Part shown: in pieces, positions 6,000 through 13,622 of the stretch
Layout: each line of letters starts with the position of its first letter
How positions within the stretch are numbered: position 1 is the stretch's first letter
NCBI GenBank assembly: GCA_934247875.1
Contig: CAKQJZ010000045.1
Location: forward strand, 1-16,463
Length of the DNA stretch: 16,463 nt
From: an uncultured Spirochaetales bacterium
GTDB lineage: Bacteria; Spirochaetota; Spirochaetia; Sphaerochaetales; Sphaerochaetaceae
Direction of reading: 5' to 3'
Position numbers and translations under genes: made by a program
The notes under the pieces: model-generated
The model's database searches: none
What the model was told of the DNA's origin: nothing
Seen by the model: only the letters and a program-made list of their open reading frames with translations

Positions 6000-6593
6000 A
6001 TGAAAAGAATAAAAGCTCTTATAATCATGCTTTTAATGTCTTTGATGGTGTATGCATATAGCGTTGAAGATGTCTTTAGCGTTATGAGAGCTTATGCAGC
6101 ATCTGTCGCAGCATCTTATGTTGCGCTCTCAAGCGTAGAACTTCCTGGTGTTGATATCAAAAATAGTGGTAGCTTCATACCTGATGAGATAACACTTGAA
6201 AACGCAGATCTCTCAGCATTCAAAGCAGAGCTGATGAAGAAATCATTTTTGCCACTCTCTATAGTGCGCCCATTTGCATCTAATGCTGTATCTTATATAG
6301 ACAGAGTAAATCCACCTTCTGGTGGTTATATAGCAAGTGGAACAATCCGAATAGAAAAGTCTGAAGACATCTCACTTACTCGCATTTTAGCATTTGATTT
6401 TGCATCAATAGAGCTGATAGTTATATTTCAATGCACATTATATGGTACAATGCTAGAAGAAAAAGTTCCGCTTAGCGGGGCTGTTATAGTTAAAGGGAGA
6501 GATGATGGAACTGTGTTTAGTGAGTTTGAATCACTAAAAATCGGAAACTATATTGTAAAGGTTCCGCCTGTTGTATCATCATTTAGACAATAG
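6000..6593 (+). CDS. Exported protein of unknown function (197 aa)
   Basis: I do not recognise this protein. It begins MKRIKALIIMLLMSLMVYA, a clear signal peptide with probable cleavage near VYA-YS (residues 17-21). The mature part is about 178 residues with alternating hydrophobic strands (such as IELIVIFQCTLYG and YIVKVPPVV), suggesting a beta-rich periplasmic or outer-membrane-associated protein. There is no cysteine lipobox. The ATG has no ribosome-binding site but lies six bases after a consensus -10, so it appears to be translated from a leaderless mRNA. It is the first gene of the hexokinase operon, nine bases ahead of hexokinase. Confidence 0.75.
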   Translation: MKRIKALIIMLLMSLMVYAYSVEDVFSVMRAYAASVAASYVALSSVELPGVDIKNSGSFIPDEITLENADLSAFKAELMKKSFLPLSIVRPFASNAVSYIDRVNPPSGGYIASGTIRIEKSEDISLTRILAFDFASIELIVIFQCTLYGTMLEEKVPLSGAVIVKGRDDGTVFSEFESLKIGNYIVKVPPVVSSFRQ

Positions 6594-6602
6594 GAGATTA
6601 GA

Positions 6603-7895
6603 ATGAATAAAGCAGAAGCATTTATAGAGAAACACAAGCTTTCAGCAGCATCACTGGATGAGAATGCACTTCTCGAGTTCTTTATAAGCGAGATGGATGA
6701 AGGTCTTAAAAGCAAAGGAAAGCTTCCTATGCTTGCAACATATATCAATACAGATGTAGAGATAAAGAGCGGCGAGAGCGTAATAGTGCTTGATGCTGGT
6801 GGCACTAACTTCAGAACTTGCTTAGTTTCATTTGATGAAGAGAGAAAGCCTATTATCTCAGATTTCAAGAAGACCAGAATGCCTGGAATCGATAGGGAAG
6901 TCAGTGCTGCTGAGTTCTACTCAATACTTGCAGATAACGTTGAGCGCCTTATAGATAAATCAGATAAGATCGGCTTCTGTTTCTCATACCCAGCTGAGAT
7001 TCTAAGCAATCATGATGGCATTGCTCTTATGTTCTCTAAAGAGATCAAAGCGCCAGAAGTAATCGGGACTAAAATCGGTGAAGAGCTTTTGAAAGAGCTT
7101 TCAAGAAGAGGCCATGATGTTTCAGGAAAGAGGGTTGCAATCATAAATGATACAGTTGCAACACTGCTTGCTGCTAAAGCTCAGCACCCAGATAATGCAT
7201 CTAGCTACATTGGCTTCATTCTTGGAACTGGTACTAATACTGCATATATTGAGAACAATAAGAACATTGCTAAGATTCCAGGCCTCAATGCTGGAGCGCA
7301 GATAATCAATGTCGAGTCTGGTTCTGTAGCGCTTAAAGGCGGTGACCTTGATGAAGCTTTCTTGCTCACAACCAATGAGAAAGACAAATATCTTCTTGAG
7401 AAGAAGATCTCAGGTGCATATCTTGGTCCATACTCAGCGTTTGTTATCGATAGAGCAATTGAAGAGGGTGTTTTCTCTTCTGTTTTCAAAGAACGCTATA
7501 TGAGTATTGAGCGTCTCAACACTACTAGGATGTCAAACTATCTTGAGATGCCTCATAACAGAGAGTACGATCTAGTGCGATGCGTCGAAGGCAATGAAGA
7601 AGATGCAACAGCACTCTATCTGATAATCTCTGCTATCATTGAGCGCGCTGCAAAGCTCACAGCTATAAATCTTACAGCAGCTGTATTGAAATCAAGGGCA
7701 GGCAAAGAGCCAAGATACCCAGTTGTGATAAATGCAGATGGCACTACTTTCTATAAGACAGAGTCTCTTGAGTTCTATAGCAAGATGTATCTTGATCTGA
7801 TTCTTAAGAAGGGACATAAGCGCTACTATGAGATCATAAATGTCGATTCTTCACCTACTATCGGTGCTGCTATTGCTGGACTTGCTTTGGAGTAA
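6603..7895 (+). CDS. hxk: Hexokinase (eukaryote-like, spirochaetal type)
   Basis: It phosphorylates glucose and related hexoses with ATP in the cytoplasm, the entry to glycolysis. At 430 residues it is close to the single-domain hexokinases and much longer than bacterial ROK or Glk glucokinases. Motifs in order: phosphate-1 LDAGGTNFR (63-71); sugar-binding FSYP (127-130); INDTVATLL with catalytic Asp183; phosphate-2 GTGTNT (208-213); NVESG with sugar-binding Glu238 in place of the usual NMEWG; KKISGAYLG (267-275), the equivalent of the eukaryotic ISGMYLGE; and INADGTTFYK (376-385) near the adenosine site. The ribosome-binding site AGGAG overlaps the end of the previous gene. Such hexokinases are characteristic of spirochaetes, which supports the taxonomic guess. 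Confidence 0.93.
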   Translation: MNKAEAFIEKHKLSAASLDENALLEFFISEMDEGLKSKGKLPMLATYINTDVEIKSGESVIVLDAGGTNFRTCLVSFDEERKPIISDFKKTRMPGIDREVSAAEFYSILADNVERLIDKSDKIGFCFSYPAEILSNHDGIALMFSKEIKAPEVIGTKIGEELLKELSRRGHDVSGKRVAIINDTVATLLAAKAQHPDNASSYIGFILGTGTNTAYIENNKNIAKIPGLNAGAQIINVESGSVALKGGDLDEAFLLTTNEKDKYLLEKKISGAYLGPYSAFVIDRAIEEGVFSSVFKERYMSIERLNTTRMSNYLEMPHNREYDLVRCVEGNEEDATALYLIISAIIERAAKLTAINLTAAVLKSRAGKEPRYPVVINADGTTFYKTESLEFYSKMYLDLILKKGHKRYYEIINVDSSPTIGAAIAGLALE

Positions 7896-7897
7896 GA

Positions 7898-8872
7898 ATG
7901 ATTGTACATGCTGATCCTCGTCCTTTTGTAATCAATGTAACAATGGATTTTGGTCCAAGAAAAGAAGATGCAAAGGTTCTTAAGAAATATGCCAATCTTA
8001 AAGATGGTAGATATATCACAAGAGATATCCTTGTCCCTGGTGATATATCGCTTTCTGCGCTTCATTTCACTATTCAAAGAGCTTTTGGCTTTATGGATAA
8101 TCATCTCAATAGATTCTATCTTGCTGATGAAGACTTCCATGCTATTACGAAGTCAAAGATGAAGAACTATAGAAAGCTAATTGGAATCATTTTCAAGCTA
8201 CAGGATGCAGAGGACCCAGATATATTCTGGAATGAAGGCGAAGATGATGTTGCTGCGGATATTGATGATGAGAAGTGGATGAGATCGAAATACACAGGTC
8301 CATATAAATACACAGGCTACTCAGAGCTTCCTGAGAATGCATTAAAAGAATATAAAGCACTCGCTCAATATTACAAGAAGTCAACTGGCAAGAAGCTGCT
8401 CGATGCTGAGTTTAATGAACGCTGTCTTATTGATGACCTATTTGAGTCTTGCTTCAACGATCTTATGTCGCGTCTTCCACTTAATGCTCTGCTTGCGCCT
8501 AAAGGCAAGAAGCCTGATTATTCACATATGAGGCCAGAATTCATCATAGATGAAGAGAATGAATTATATCCGACTCTCTCTAGGCCTGTTGCAGATAAGC
8601 TTCTCTTTGAGTATGACTTTGGAGACGGATGGAAGTTTGAGATCACTCGCTACAGTGACTATGCAATCAGCGACAAAGACTATCGCTATGTTGTAGAGTC
8701 TTATAGGCCAAGAGTGCTCTATGCAGAAGGATCCAATCTTATTGAAGACGTAGGTGGAACCTACAGCTTTGCATCATTCTTATGTGAATACTTTATCGAA
8801 AAAGATAGAGAAACAATAGAGTGGGCAGGAGAATGGAGTGCTGTGCTTCCTCCGCTAGAGGAAATGCTATAG
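7898..8872 (+). CDS. pRiA4b ORF-3-like protein with a long insertion
   Basis: This 324-residue protein shows the two halves of the plasmid pRiA4b ORF-3-like fold. The first half reads LVPGDISLSALHFTIQRAFG (45-64) then DNHLNRF. The second reads LLFEYDFGDGWKFEITR (235-251) and IEDVGG (282-287), with a C-terminal WSAVLPPLEEM. The halves are normally close. Here about 150 residues, acidic and helix-prone, separate them (roughly 80-232). There is no signal peptide, so it is cytoplasmic. The biochemical role of the family is unknown. The start ATG is two bases after the hexokinase stop, with GGAG inside the end of hexokinase, and its own stop overlaps the next start by one base. It must be co-expressed with hexokinase and pyridoxal kinase, which is odd for a family often met on plasmids. 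Confidence 0.75.
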   Translation: MIVHADPRPFVINVTMDFGPRKEDAKVLKKYANLKDGRYITRDILVPGDISLSALHFTIQRAFGFMDNHLNRFYLADEDFHAITKSKMKNYRKLIGIIFKLQDAEDPDIFWNEGEDDVAADIDDEKWMRSKYTGPYKYTGYSELPENALKEYKALAQYYKKSTGKKLLDAEFNERCLIDDLFESCFNDLMSRLPLNALLAPKGKKPDYSHMRPEFIIDEENELYPTLSRPVADKLLFEYDFGDGWKFEITRYSDYAISDKDYRYVVESYRPRVLYAEGSNLIEDVGGTYSFASFLCEYFIEKDRETIEWAGEWSAVLPPLEEML

Positions 8873-9687
8873 TGTCAGACGTTCTTGCAATCCACGATTT
8901 ATCAAGCTATGGCAAGTCTTCTCTTACTGTAGTAATGCCAGTCTTAGAAGCTTTAGGCTCTGAGTGTTCTCCGCTTCCAACAGCGCTGTTATCTACTCAG
9001 ACAGATGGCTTTGATGAGCTTTATGTTGTCGATTTTACTAAAGACATGGAAGAGATAGAGCGTGTTCATGAGTCTCTTAACTTGAAATTCGATGGCATAT
9101 ATTCAGGCTATTTAGGCTCTAGTGAGCAGATTTCAATAGTTGAGCGCCTTATTAAGCACTATAATGCTTTTGCTTTAGTTGATCCTGTGCTAGGCGATGG
9201 CGGAGAGCTGTATCAGACGATGGATGAAAGCTCTGTAAGCAATATGAGAAAGCTTATAAAGCATGCGTCTCTCATTACTCCAAACTATACTGAAGCACTG
9301 CTTCTGACAGAGCGTGAGTATATACCACGCCTTGATAACAAAGCTATAAAAGAGCTTGTTGATGCGCTAAAGGCAATTGGCCCTGAAGAGGGTGTTATCA
9401 CAAGTGTTCCTATAGCTATGGGAATATGCAATGTTGGCTATTCAGAAGATGAGATAAGGCTATTCCCATTTGAGGAGCTTGATGCATCATTTCCAGGCTC
9501 TGGTGATTTATTTGCATCTCTTCTGATCTCTTTAATCATGAAAGGGCTGAGCTTCTTCTCTTCTATCAAGATTGCAACTGAGATCTCGTCTTATGCAATA
9601 CTTGAATCCAAACGTCAAGGGCGAGATCGTCGAAGAGGCATTATGCTCGCTCCTGTCTTTAAAGAGATAAAGAGGAGAGCACTATGA
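8872..9687 (+). CDS. Pyridoxal/pyridoxamine kinase (PdxK/PdxY family)
   Basis: It phosphorylates pyridoxal, pyridoxine or pyridoxamine with ATP, giving the PLP precursors of B6 salvage. It is a ribokinase-fold protein of 271 residues if it starts at GTG 8872. That start overlaps the previous stop by one base (TAGTG) and follows AGAGGA. The longer reading from 8821 adds 17 residues unlike the family and is rejected. Motifs: VLAIHDLSSYGKSSLT (4-19), LPTALLSTQTDGF (35-47) for the B6 pocket, DPVLGDGGELY (104-114), LITPNYTEA (134-142), and the anion hole and catalytic base PGSGD (208-212, Asp212). GSGD replaces the usual GTGD. Substrate preference among B6 vitamers cannot be read from sequence. 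Confidence 0.87.
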   Translation: MSDVLAIHDLSSYGKSSLTVVMPVLEALGSECSPLPTALLSTQTDGFDELYVVDFTKDMEEIERVHESLNLKFDGIYSGYLGSSEQISIVERLIKHYNAFALVDPVLGDGGELYQTMDESSVSNMRKLIKHASLITPNYTEALLLTEREYIPRLDNKAIKELVDALKAIGPEEGVITSVPIAMGICNVGYSEDEIRLFPFEELDASFPGSGDLFASLLISLIMKGLSFFSSIKIATEISSYAILESKRQGRDRRRGIMLAPVFKEIKRRAL

Positions 9688-10256
9688 GAATAATGCTCTC
9701 CGCATCTGATAAAGCAGAGTTAAAGGGCTTTTCTGATGATTATCTAAAAGTTGTTACAGGCGTTGGACCTATTGCAGCAGCGTCTCTTTCAATGAAAGCT
9801 GCACTTGAGGCAAAAGCAGATGCAATTGTCTCAATTGGCTCTGCAGGGGCTATTTCAGATAGCCTCGAAATTGGCAAAGCTTACTCATTCGGCACTGTTT
9901 TGACGCCAGACCAGAATCTTACTAAGTTTCATTTGTCACTTGGCTCTACTCTTAATCAAAATAGAGCAACAATACGAGAATTCAGAAGCGCTGATCATCA
10001 ATCATCTCTTGTGCTTTATTCATCAGGCTCATTCTCATCTTCTATTCTTGAAGCGCATAAAGCACTTTTAGCAGATGCATCAGATATGGAAGCGTATGGA
10101 GTTGCTATGACAGCTCATAATCTCAATATCCCATTCTATGCGATTAAGCTTATAACAGATAGAGTAGGAGAGAGCGCTAAAGTCGGAGACGTTTCATTTA
10201 AGCTGAGAGAGGGCAGAGAAGAGCTTATTGCGCTTGTTGAGAGCCTAGTCAGATAA
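9684..10256 (+). CDS. Short nucleosidase/phosphorylase-fold protein, MTA/SAH nucleosidase-like
   Basis: This belongs to the PNP_UDP_1 superfamily, enzymes that cut the glycosidic bond of nucleosides. Motifs: TGVGPIAAA (25-33), SIGSAGA (50-56), SDMEAYGVA (133-141) whose Glu136 would hold the ribose, and LITDRVGE (156-163) whose Asp159 would be the proton donor. Glu12 may match the catalytic Glu12 of E. coli MtnN. At 190 residues it is about 40 shorter than MtnN, with the region after the first strand trimmed. The substrate (methylthioadenosine, S-adenosylhomocysteine or another purine nucleoside) is uncertain. It overlaps pdxK by four bases (ATGA). Its 3' end overlaps the convergent patatin gene by 12 bases, with only a weak hairpin (10265-10278, then TTTAT) as a possible terminator. 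Confidence 0.72.
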   Translation: MRIMLSASDKAELKGFSDDYLKVVTGVGPIAAASLSMKAALEAKADAIVSIGSAGAISDSLEIGKAYSFGTVLTPDQNLTKFHLSLGSTLNQNRATIREFRSADHQSSLVLYSSGSFSSSILEAHKALLADASDMEAYGVAMTAHNLNIPFYAIKLITDRVGESAKVGDVSFKLREGREELIALVESLVR

Positions 10257-11393
10257 TAGCTTCTGCTCTCTGCAGAGCTTTATAGCGTCCGATGTTGCAT
10301 GGCTAGATAGCTCTTTTACAAGGCTCTCAAGCCTCTCTTTATTCTCTTCATATGATTTCTCAGCAACAGATAGCAGTGCTGCAATTGACTCATCAGAGTA
10401 GTCATCGAGTCTGATCTTATGCTTTAAAGATCCATCCCAGATTCTTATGTATTCAACATTCGGAATGCTCTCTATAGTCATATCTGCTATCGCAAGCTCT
10501 GCCTGTCCGCTGAGTCTTACAAGCGGGCTTGCCCAGCCTGTGAGTCCTCCGACTTGCTCTGCTGCGTTATAGTGGAACTTCGGAGAGCATGTTGAGAGTG
10601 AGAGTATTCTGTATTCATCTGCATTTGGATATAGCTCTCTTGCTTCTTTATAAGCAAGAAGCACTGGATTATTAGCGCCAAGCCCACCATCGATCAATGA
10701 AAGCTCCTCATTTGTTTTTCTGTCAATGAATGATGCTGCAGCAAAATAGAGAGGAGCTGCAGAGGATGCACGAGCTGCTTCGCGTACTAAAAAGCCATCG
10801 CTATCGTATGACTTGAAGATATATGGCTCAGATGTCTTAGTGTTGAAGCTTATAGCGATAGTCGGAGCACATAGGGCAGAGAGCGGGGCATCTTTGAATA
10901 CTTTCAAAAGGAACTCTTCATAGCTAGAAGTGTCATATTTTTCACTGAATACAGTTCCAAGAAGGGATAACAGATGCGACTTAGTCTTGAATATCTCAGA
11001 GCCTTTGGCTTTATAGAACTCTTCAAGTGATTCTGAATCTATAGTTCTCTCAATTGTCCCACGCTCAACTCTGATAGTCTTCTTTCTGAAAAGTCCTTCT
11101 TTGTAGCTATAAGAGAGAGGGTATGGAGCTCTTTCATCGACTTTTACATCATTTAAATATTCACGAGGAGTAGAGAGCCCAAGTGCTATCAAAGCACCTG
11201 TGCTTGTGCCAGCTATCAAGTCAAAGTGAGAGTAGAATGGACGCTCATCACCATGCTTTTGAAGCTCTTCAGATAGACGTCGAATGACATATGCAGGAAT
11301 GATTCCTCTAATTCCTCCTCCATCAATCGATAGAATATATCTGATTTCTTTTTCTCTCTCTTTCTCTTTAGAGAAGCACTTCCATTTCCTCAT
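10245..11393 (-). CDS. Patatin-like phospholipase
   Basis: This is a predicted Ser-Asp lipid acyl hydrolase of 382 residues from the ATG at 11393. Motifs: oxyanion loop DGGGIRG (24-30), nucleophile elbow GTSTG (62-66, Ser64), and DGGLGANNP (235-243) with catalytic Asp235. It has no signal peptide and a basic N-terminus (MRKWKCFSKEKEREKE), so it is probably cytoplasmic and membrane-adherent. The DGGGIRG...GTSTG form is that of the bacterial cytosolic patatins, which include CBASS effectors, but no cyclase or other defence gene is adjacent, so a lipid-turnover role is equally likely. An upstream TTG (11429) would add 12 residues but overlaps the promoter, so it is rejected. No ribosome-binding site is present; the message looks leaderless. 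Confidence 0.87.
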   Translation of the reverse strand: MRKWKCFSKEKEREKEIRYILSIDGGGIRGIIPAYVIRRLSEELQKHGDERPFYSHFDLIAGTSTGALIALGLSTPREYLNDVKVDERAPYPLSYSYKEGLFRKKTIRVERGTIERTIDSESLEEFYKAKGSEIFKTKSHLLSLLGTVFSEKYDTSSYEEFLLKVFKDAPLSALCAPTIAISFNTKTSEPYIFKSYDSDGFLVREAARASSAAPLYFAAASFIDRKTNEELSLIDGGLGANNPVLLAYKEARELYPNADEYRILSLSTCSPKFHYNAAEQVGGLTGWASPLVRLSGQAELAIADMTIESIPNVEYIRIWDGSLKHKIRLDDYSDESIAALLSVAEKSYEENKERLESLVKELSSHATSDAIKLCREQKLLSD

Positions 11394-11400
11394 ACAGATA

Positions 11401-11429
11401 AATATGGTAAATTGTCGAGTAATGGTCAA
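11401..11429 (-). promoter_or_regulatory. Patatin promoter, placed for a leaderless transcript
   Basis: On the minus strand TTGACC (11429-11424), a 17-base spacer and CATATT (11406-11401) form a good sigma70 promoter. Seven bases later is the patatin ATG, so the transcript would start at the start codon. The box lies across the first codons of the divergent radical SAM gene, so transcription of the two may interfere. Confidence 0.5.
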
Positions 11430-12372
11430 GAAAGAATATCAAGAGTGCAGGCTTTGTCCTAATATGTGCAGAGTCGATAGATCTAAATCATTTGGAGTAT
11501 GTCATCAAAGCGACAAAGTGAAGATTGCCTGGGCAGGTCTTCATAGAGGCGAAGAGCCTCCTATTACTGGACGCTATGGATCAGGAATGATCTTCTTCAC
11601 AGGCTGTCCGCTGCATTGTGCTTATTGCCAGAATATACAGATCTCTGGTGCAGACGGAGAGAACTATGGAATTGAAGTAAGCATAGAAGAGCTTGCTGAA
11701 ATAATGCTTGAGAATCAGAAGATGAAAGCTACGACTCTCAATCTCGTTACAGGCACGCACTTCATCCCATCTATAATCGATGCATTAGAGATATCCAAAA
11801 GCAAAGGCTTCTCGCTTCCTGTTGTCTGGAATAGCTCTGGCTATGAGAGCATAGAAGGGCTTTCTCTGATAGATAAATACATCGATCTATACCTTCTTGA
11901 TTGCAAGACTATAAAACGCAATGTTGCTTCTGTCTTTTGTGGAAGAAAAGCATATGCTGAATCTATTATTCCGGTTATGGATTATATAAAAGAACGTCAT
12001 CCTTTAACTGATCTTGATAAACTGAAAGGCACTGTGCTCCGTCATTTGGTATTCCCTGGAACGCTTAACGCTACAAAGGATTTTCTGCGTCTCTTTGCTG
12101 AGCGCTATAAAGACGCATTCACTCTCTCTTTGATGGTTCAGTTTGTACCTCCAAAGGAGAACCCTGGTTTCAAGGCGATAACTGAAGCTGAGTATGATGA
12201 GCTGGTTGAGCTTTTGGAGGAACTTGATATAGATGATGGCTTTATGCAGGAAATGGGTGAGAATGAGATTCTCTGGATTCCGGATTTTCATCAAGATGTT
12301 CCATTCCCTCCCTCGTTTGCAGATGCAAATGAATACTTTCTGGAGCTGAAACGAAGGAGAGAAGGAGAATAA
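11422..12372 (+). CDS. PflX-type radical SAM protein (COG1313-like)
   Basis: This radical S-adenosylmethionine enzyme has 316 residues from ATG 11422, or 322 from ATG 11404. Neither start has a ribosome-binding site. The radical SAM cluster motif is GCPLHCAYCQN, with Cys62, Cys66 and Cys69. An N-terminal four-Cys module, ECRLCPNMC (Cys9, 12, 16) plus GVCH (Cys27), probably binds another iron-sulfur cluster. The stretches HRGEEPPITG, LVTGTHFIPSI, VVWNSSGYES and IDLYLLDCKT are hallmarks of the PflX group, which resembles pyruvate formate-lyase activases but has no firmly known substrate. No glycyl-radical enzyme is encoded nearby. The stop directly abuts the convergent UMP kinase gene (no gap). 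The longer reading from 11284 is antisense to patatin and is rejected. Confidence 0.85.
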   Translation: MVKKEYQECRLCPNMCRVDRSKSFGVCHQSDKVKIAWAGLHRGEEPPITGRYGSGMIFFTGCPLHCAYCQNIQISGADGENYGIEVSIEELAEIMLENQKMKATTLNLVTGTHFIPSIIDALEISKSKGFSLPVVWNSSGYESIEGLSLIDKYIDLYLLDCKTIKRNVASVFCGRKAYAESIIPVMDYIKERHPLTDLDKLKGTVLRHLVFPGTLNATKDFLRLFAERYKDAFTLSLMVQFVPPKENPGFKAITEAEYDELVELLEELDIDDGFMQEMGENEILWIPDFHQDVPFPPSFADANEYFLELKRRREGE

Positions 12373-13059
12373 TCAGCCGATAGTAGTCCCGAAGAACTCT
12401 TTGCCGTTTAGTATTGCTAGCAGATTCTCGATGTTTCTGCCGTCTGCGCAAATTACTTTCATTTTGTCTTCTTCAGCAAGCTTAGATGCAATTGGATCAA
12501 ATGGTGTGTTCTTTCCTGGAACCCACTCATCTCCGACCATAGCTCTGAAATCTTTCCATGAGATGCTGTCTATTGGTTTTGCATCTGGATTCTTTCTTGG
12601 GTCGTCTGTATATACTTTAGCGATATTTGAAAGGTTGATTACAAGCTTTCCGCCAAACTTTCTTGCAAGGTATACTGCGTCTGTGTCTGTTGAGAAGCCA
12701 GGCTTCCAGCCAGCTGCGACAAGCACTCTGCCTTCAAATGGAATATCAGCTGTTGGGTCTGTTACAAGATCATCTTTAGCATACTCAGAGAAGATAGCTC
12801 TTAAGAGAGTGCCATTTAGATGTGTTGCTTTGACTCCAAGCCAATCCTGAAGAGCTGCATCTGCTTTTTCAGTTACATTTCTATATGCTTCCTGGTAGAT
12901 TCTAGCAGGAGCGCCACCACCTGTTACGAATATGAGTTTTCTCTCTTTATCTTCTTCAAGATAGTTTTTCATAGCACTGTAGAATTTCTTCAAGAATTCA
13001 TAATCAACTTTGTCTGGGGCTATAATAGAGCCACCGACAGATAATACTGTAAGGTTCAT
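12373..13059 (-). CDS. pyrH: UMP kinase, archaeal-type
   Basis: It converts UMP to UDP with ATP, an essential pyrimidine step in the cytoplasm. It has 228 residues of the amino acid kinase fold. Motifs: LSVGGSIIAP (6-15), VTGGGAPAR (45-53), GWKPGFSTDTDAV (117-129), INLSNIAKVYTDDPR (141-155) for ATP and Mg, and PGKNTPFDPIA (181-191). The set fits the archaeal-type UMP kinases, which also occur in spirochaetes, rather than the usual bacterial PyrH. TAGGAG lies seven bases before the ATG. A terminator separates it from ssb, so it needs its own promoter; TTTCCA, 17 bases, CATAAT inside and after that hairpin is a candidate (13072-13100). Confidence 0.85.
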   Translation of the reverse strand: MNLTVLSVGGSIIAPDKVDYEFLKKFYSAMKNYLEEDKERKLIFVTGGGAPARIYQEAYRNVTEKADAALQDWLGVKATHLNGTLLRAIFSEYAKDDLVTDPTADIPFEGRVLVAAGWKPGFSTDTDAVYLARKFGGKLVINLSNIAKVYTDDPRKNPDAKPIDSISWKDFRAMVGDEWVPGKNTPFDPIASKLAEEDKMKVICADGRNIENLLAILNGKEFFGTTIG

Positions 13060-13088
13060 TTAAAACTCCTAGTGCTATTATGATACAA

Positions 13089-13116
13089 AAGGCCCTCCCT
13101 GGAAAGAGAGAGCCTT
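13089..13116 (-). terminator. Intrinsic terminator of ssb
   Basis: Read on the minus strand, AAGGCTCTCTC (13116-13106) pairs with GGGAGGGCCTT (13099-13089) through 11 pairs, two of them G-T, across a 6-base loop. TTGT follows. It lies five bases beyond the ssb stop codon. Confidence 0.75.
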
Positions 13117-13120
13117 CGCC

Positions 13121-13561
13121 TTAGATTATGTATTCAACCTCCTTTTCTGTTACTTTGTCTCCTTCGTGTTCTTTGTCTTCAAGCACGATCTTCTCTTCAG
13201 CTTTCTTGCCATTCTTTGGCCTCTTGAACTCTACATGGCTTGCAACAATTTCATAAGTGCGTCGCTTCTCTCCATTCTCTACTTCCCAAGAGCACATTTT
13301 GAGTCTTCCGACTATGCGGCAAGTCATGCCCTTATCCATGCTTTTAGCAGCCATCTCTGCCAGGTTTCCCCACATCTGGATATCTATATACAGACTTTCA
13401 ACTTGGCTTTGGCCCTTTTTGTCTACATAGTAGCGATCTGTTACGAGCCTGGTCTTTGCAAGAACGTACTTTCCCTCGTCCTCTTCTTTTGATCTTGCAA
13501 CGATTTCTGGTTTTGTTACGAGTACTCCTTCTAAGAGCACATTGTTGAGATGATTGATCAT
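13121..13561 (-). CDS. ssb: Single-stranded DNA-binding protein
   Basis: This is an OB-fold protein of 146 residues that coats single-stranded DNA during replication and repair. It opens INHLNNVLLEGVLV (2-15), continues with strands containing TDRYYV and LYIDIQMWGNLAEMAA (58-73), and has KGMTCRIVGRLKMCSWEV (77-94) and IVASHVEF (105-112), the usual order for spirochaetal SSBs. After about residue 113 comes a short, highly charged tail. It ends EKEVEYII instead of the DDDIPF-type tip that recruits partner proteins in most bacteria. The ribosome-binding site GGAGGT lies before the ATG, and a strong terminator follows. Expression probably starts at the AT-rich element at 13583-13597. Confidence 0.88.
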   Translation of the reverse strand: MINHLNNVLLEGVLVTKPEIVARSKEEDEGKYVLAKTRLVTDRYYVDKKGQSQVESLYIDIQMWGNLAEMAAKSMDKGMTCRIVGRLKMCSWEVENGEKRRTYEIVASHVEFKRPKNGKKAEEKIVLEDKEHEGDKVTEKEVEYII

Positions 13562-13582
13562 TCAGACCTCCTATTCACTCTT

Positions 13583-13597
13583 TACTTATATATCGTT
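13583..13597 (-). repeat. 15-base upstream element, copy A (before ssb)
   Basis: Read on the minus strand: AACGATATATAAGTA, ending 21 bases before the ssb ATG. It is identical to 14552-14566. It contains AT-rich sequence that could serve as a -10 box, but no clear -35 lies upstream. Confidence 0.4.
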
Positions 13598-13622
13598 CTG
13601 TTTTTTGATTTTTGCTAAGTTT

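Noticed and set aside
8821..8871. Longer N-terminus for the pyridoxal kinase
   Set aside because: The extra 17 residues are unlike the family and lie in the coding end of the previous gene. GTG at 8872 has a ribosome-binding site and a one-base stop/start overlap.
10265..10282. Small hairpin GCTCT-CTGC-AGAGC followed by TTTAT after the nucleosidase
   Set aside because: Only five base pairs and a weak T-run inside the patatin coding region. It is noted as a possible weak terminator but not annotated.
10245..11393. CBASS defence system based on the patatin effector
   Set aside because: No CD-NTase cyclase, ubiquitin-like helper or other defence gene is adjacent. The neighbours are housekeeping enzymes.
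11284..11403. Longer N-terminus for the radical SAM protein
   Set aside because: These 40 codons are antisense to the conserved DGGGIRG region of patatin. The protein's family start is near the first Cys motif.
12401..12850. 149-codon plus-strand frame opposite the UMP kinase
   Set aside because: It is antisense to conserved kinase motifs and has no motif of its own.
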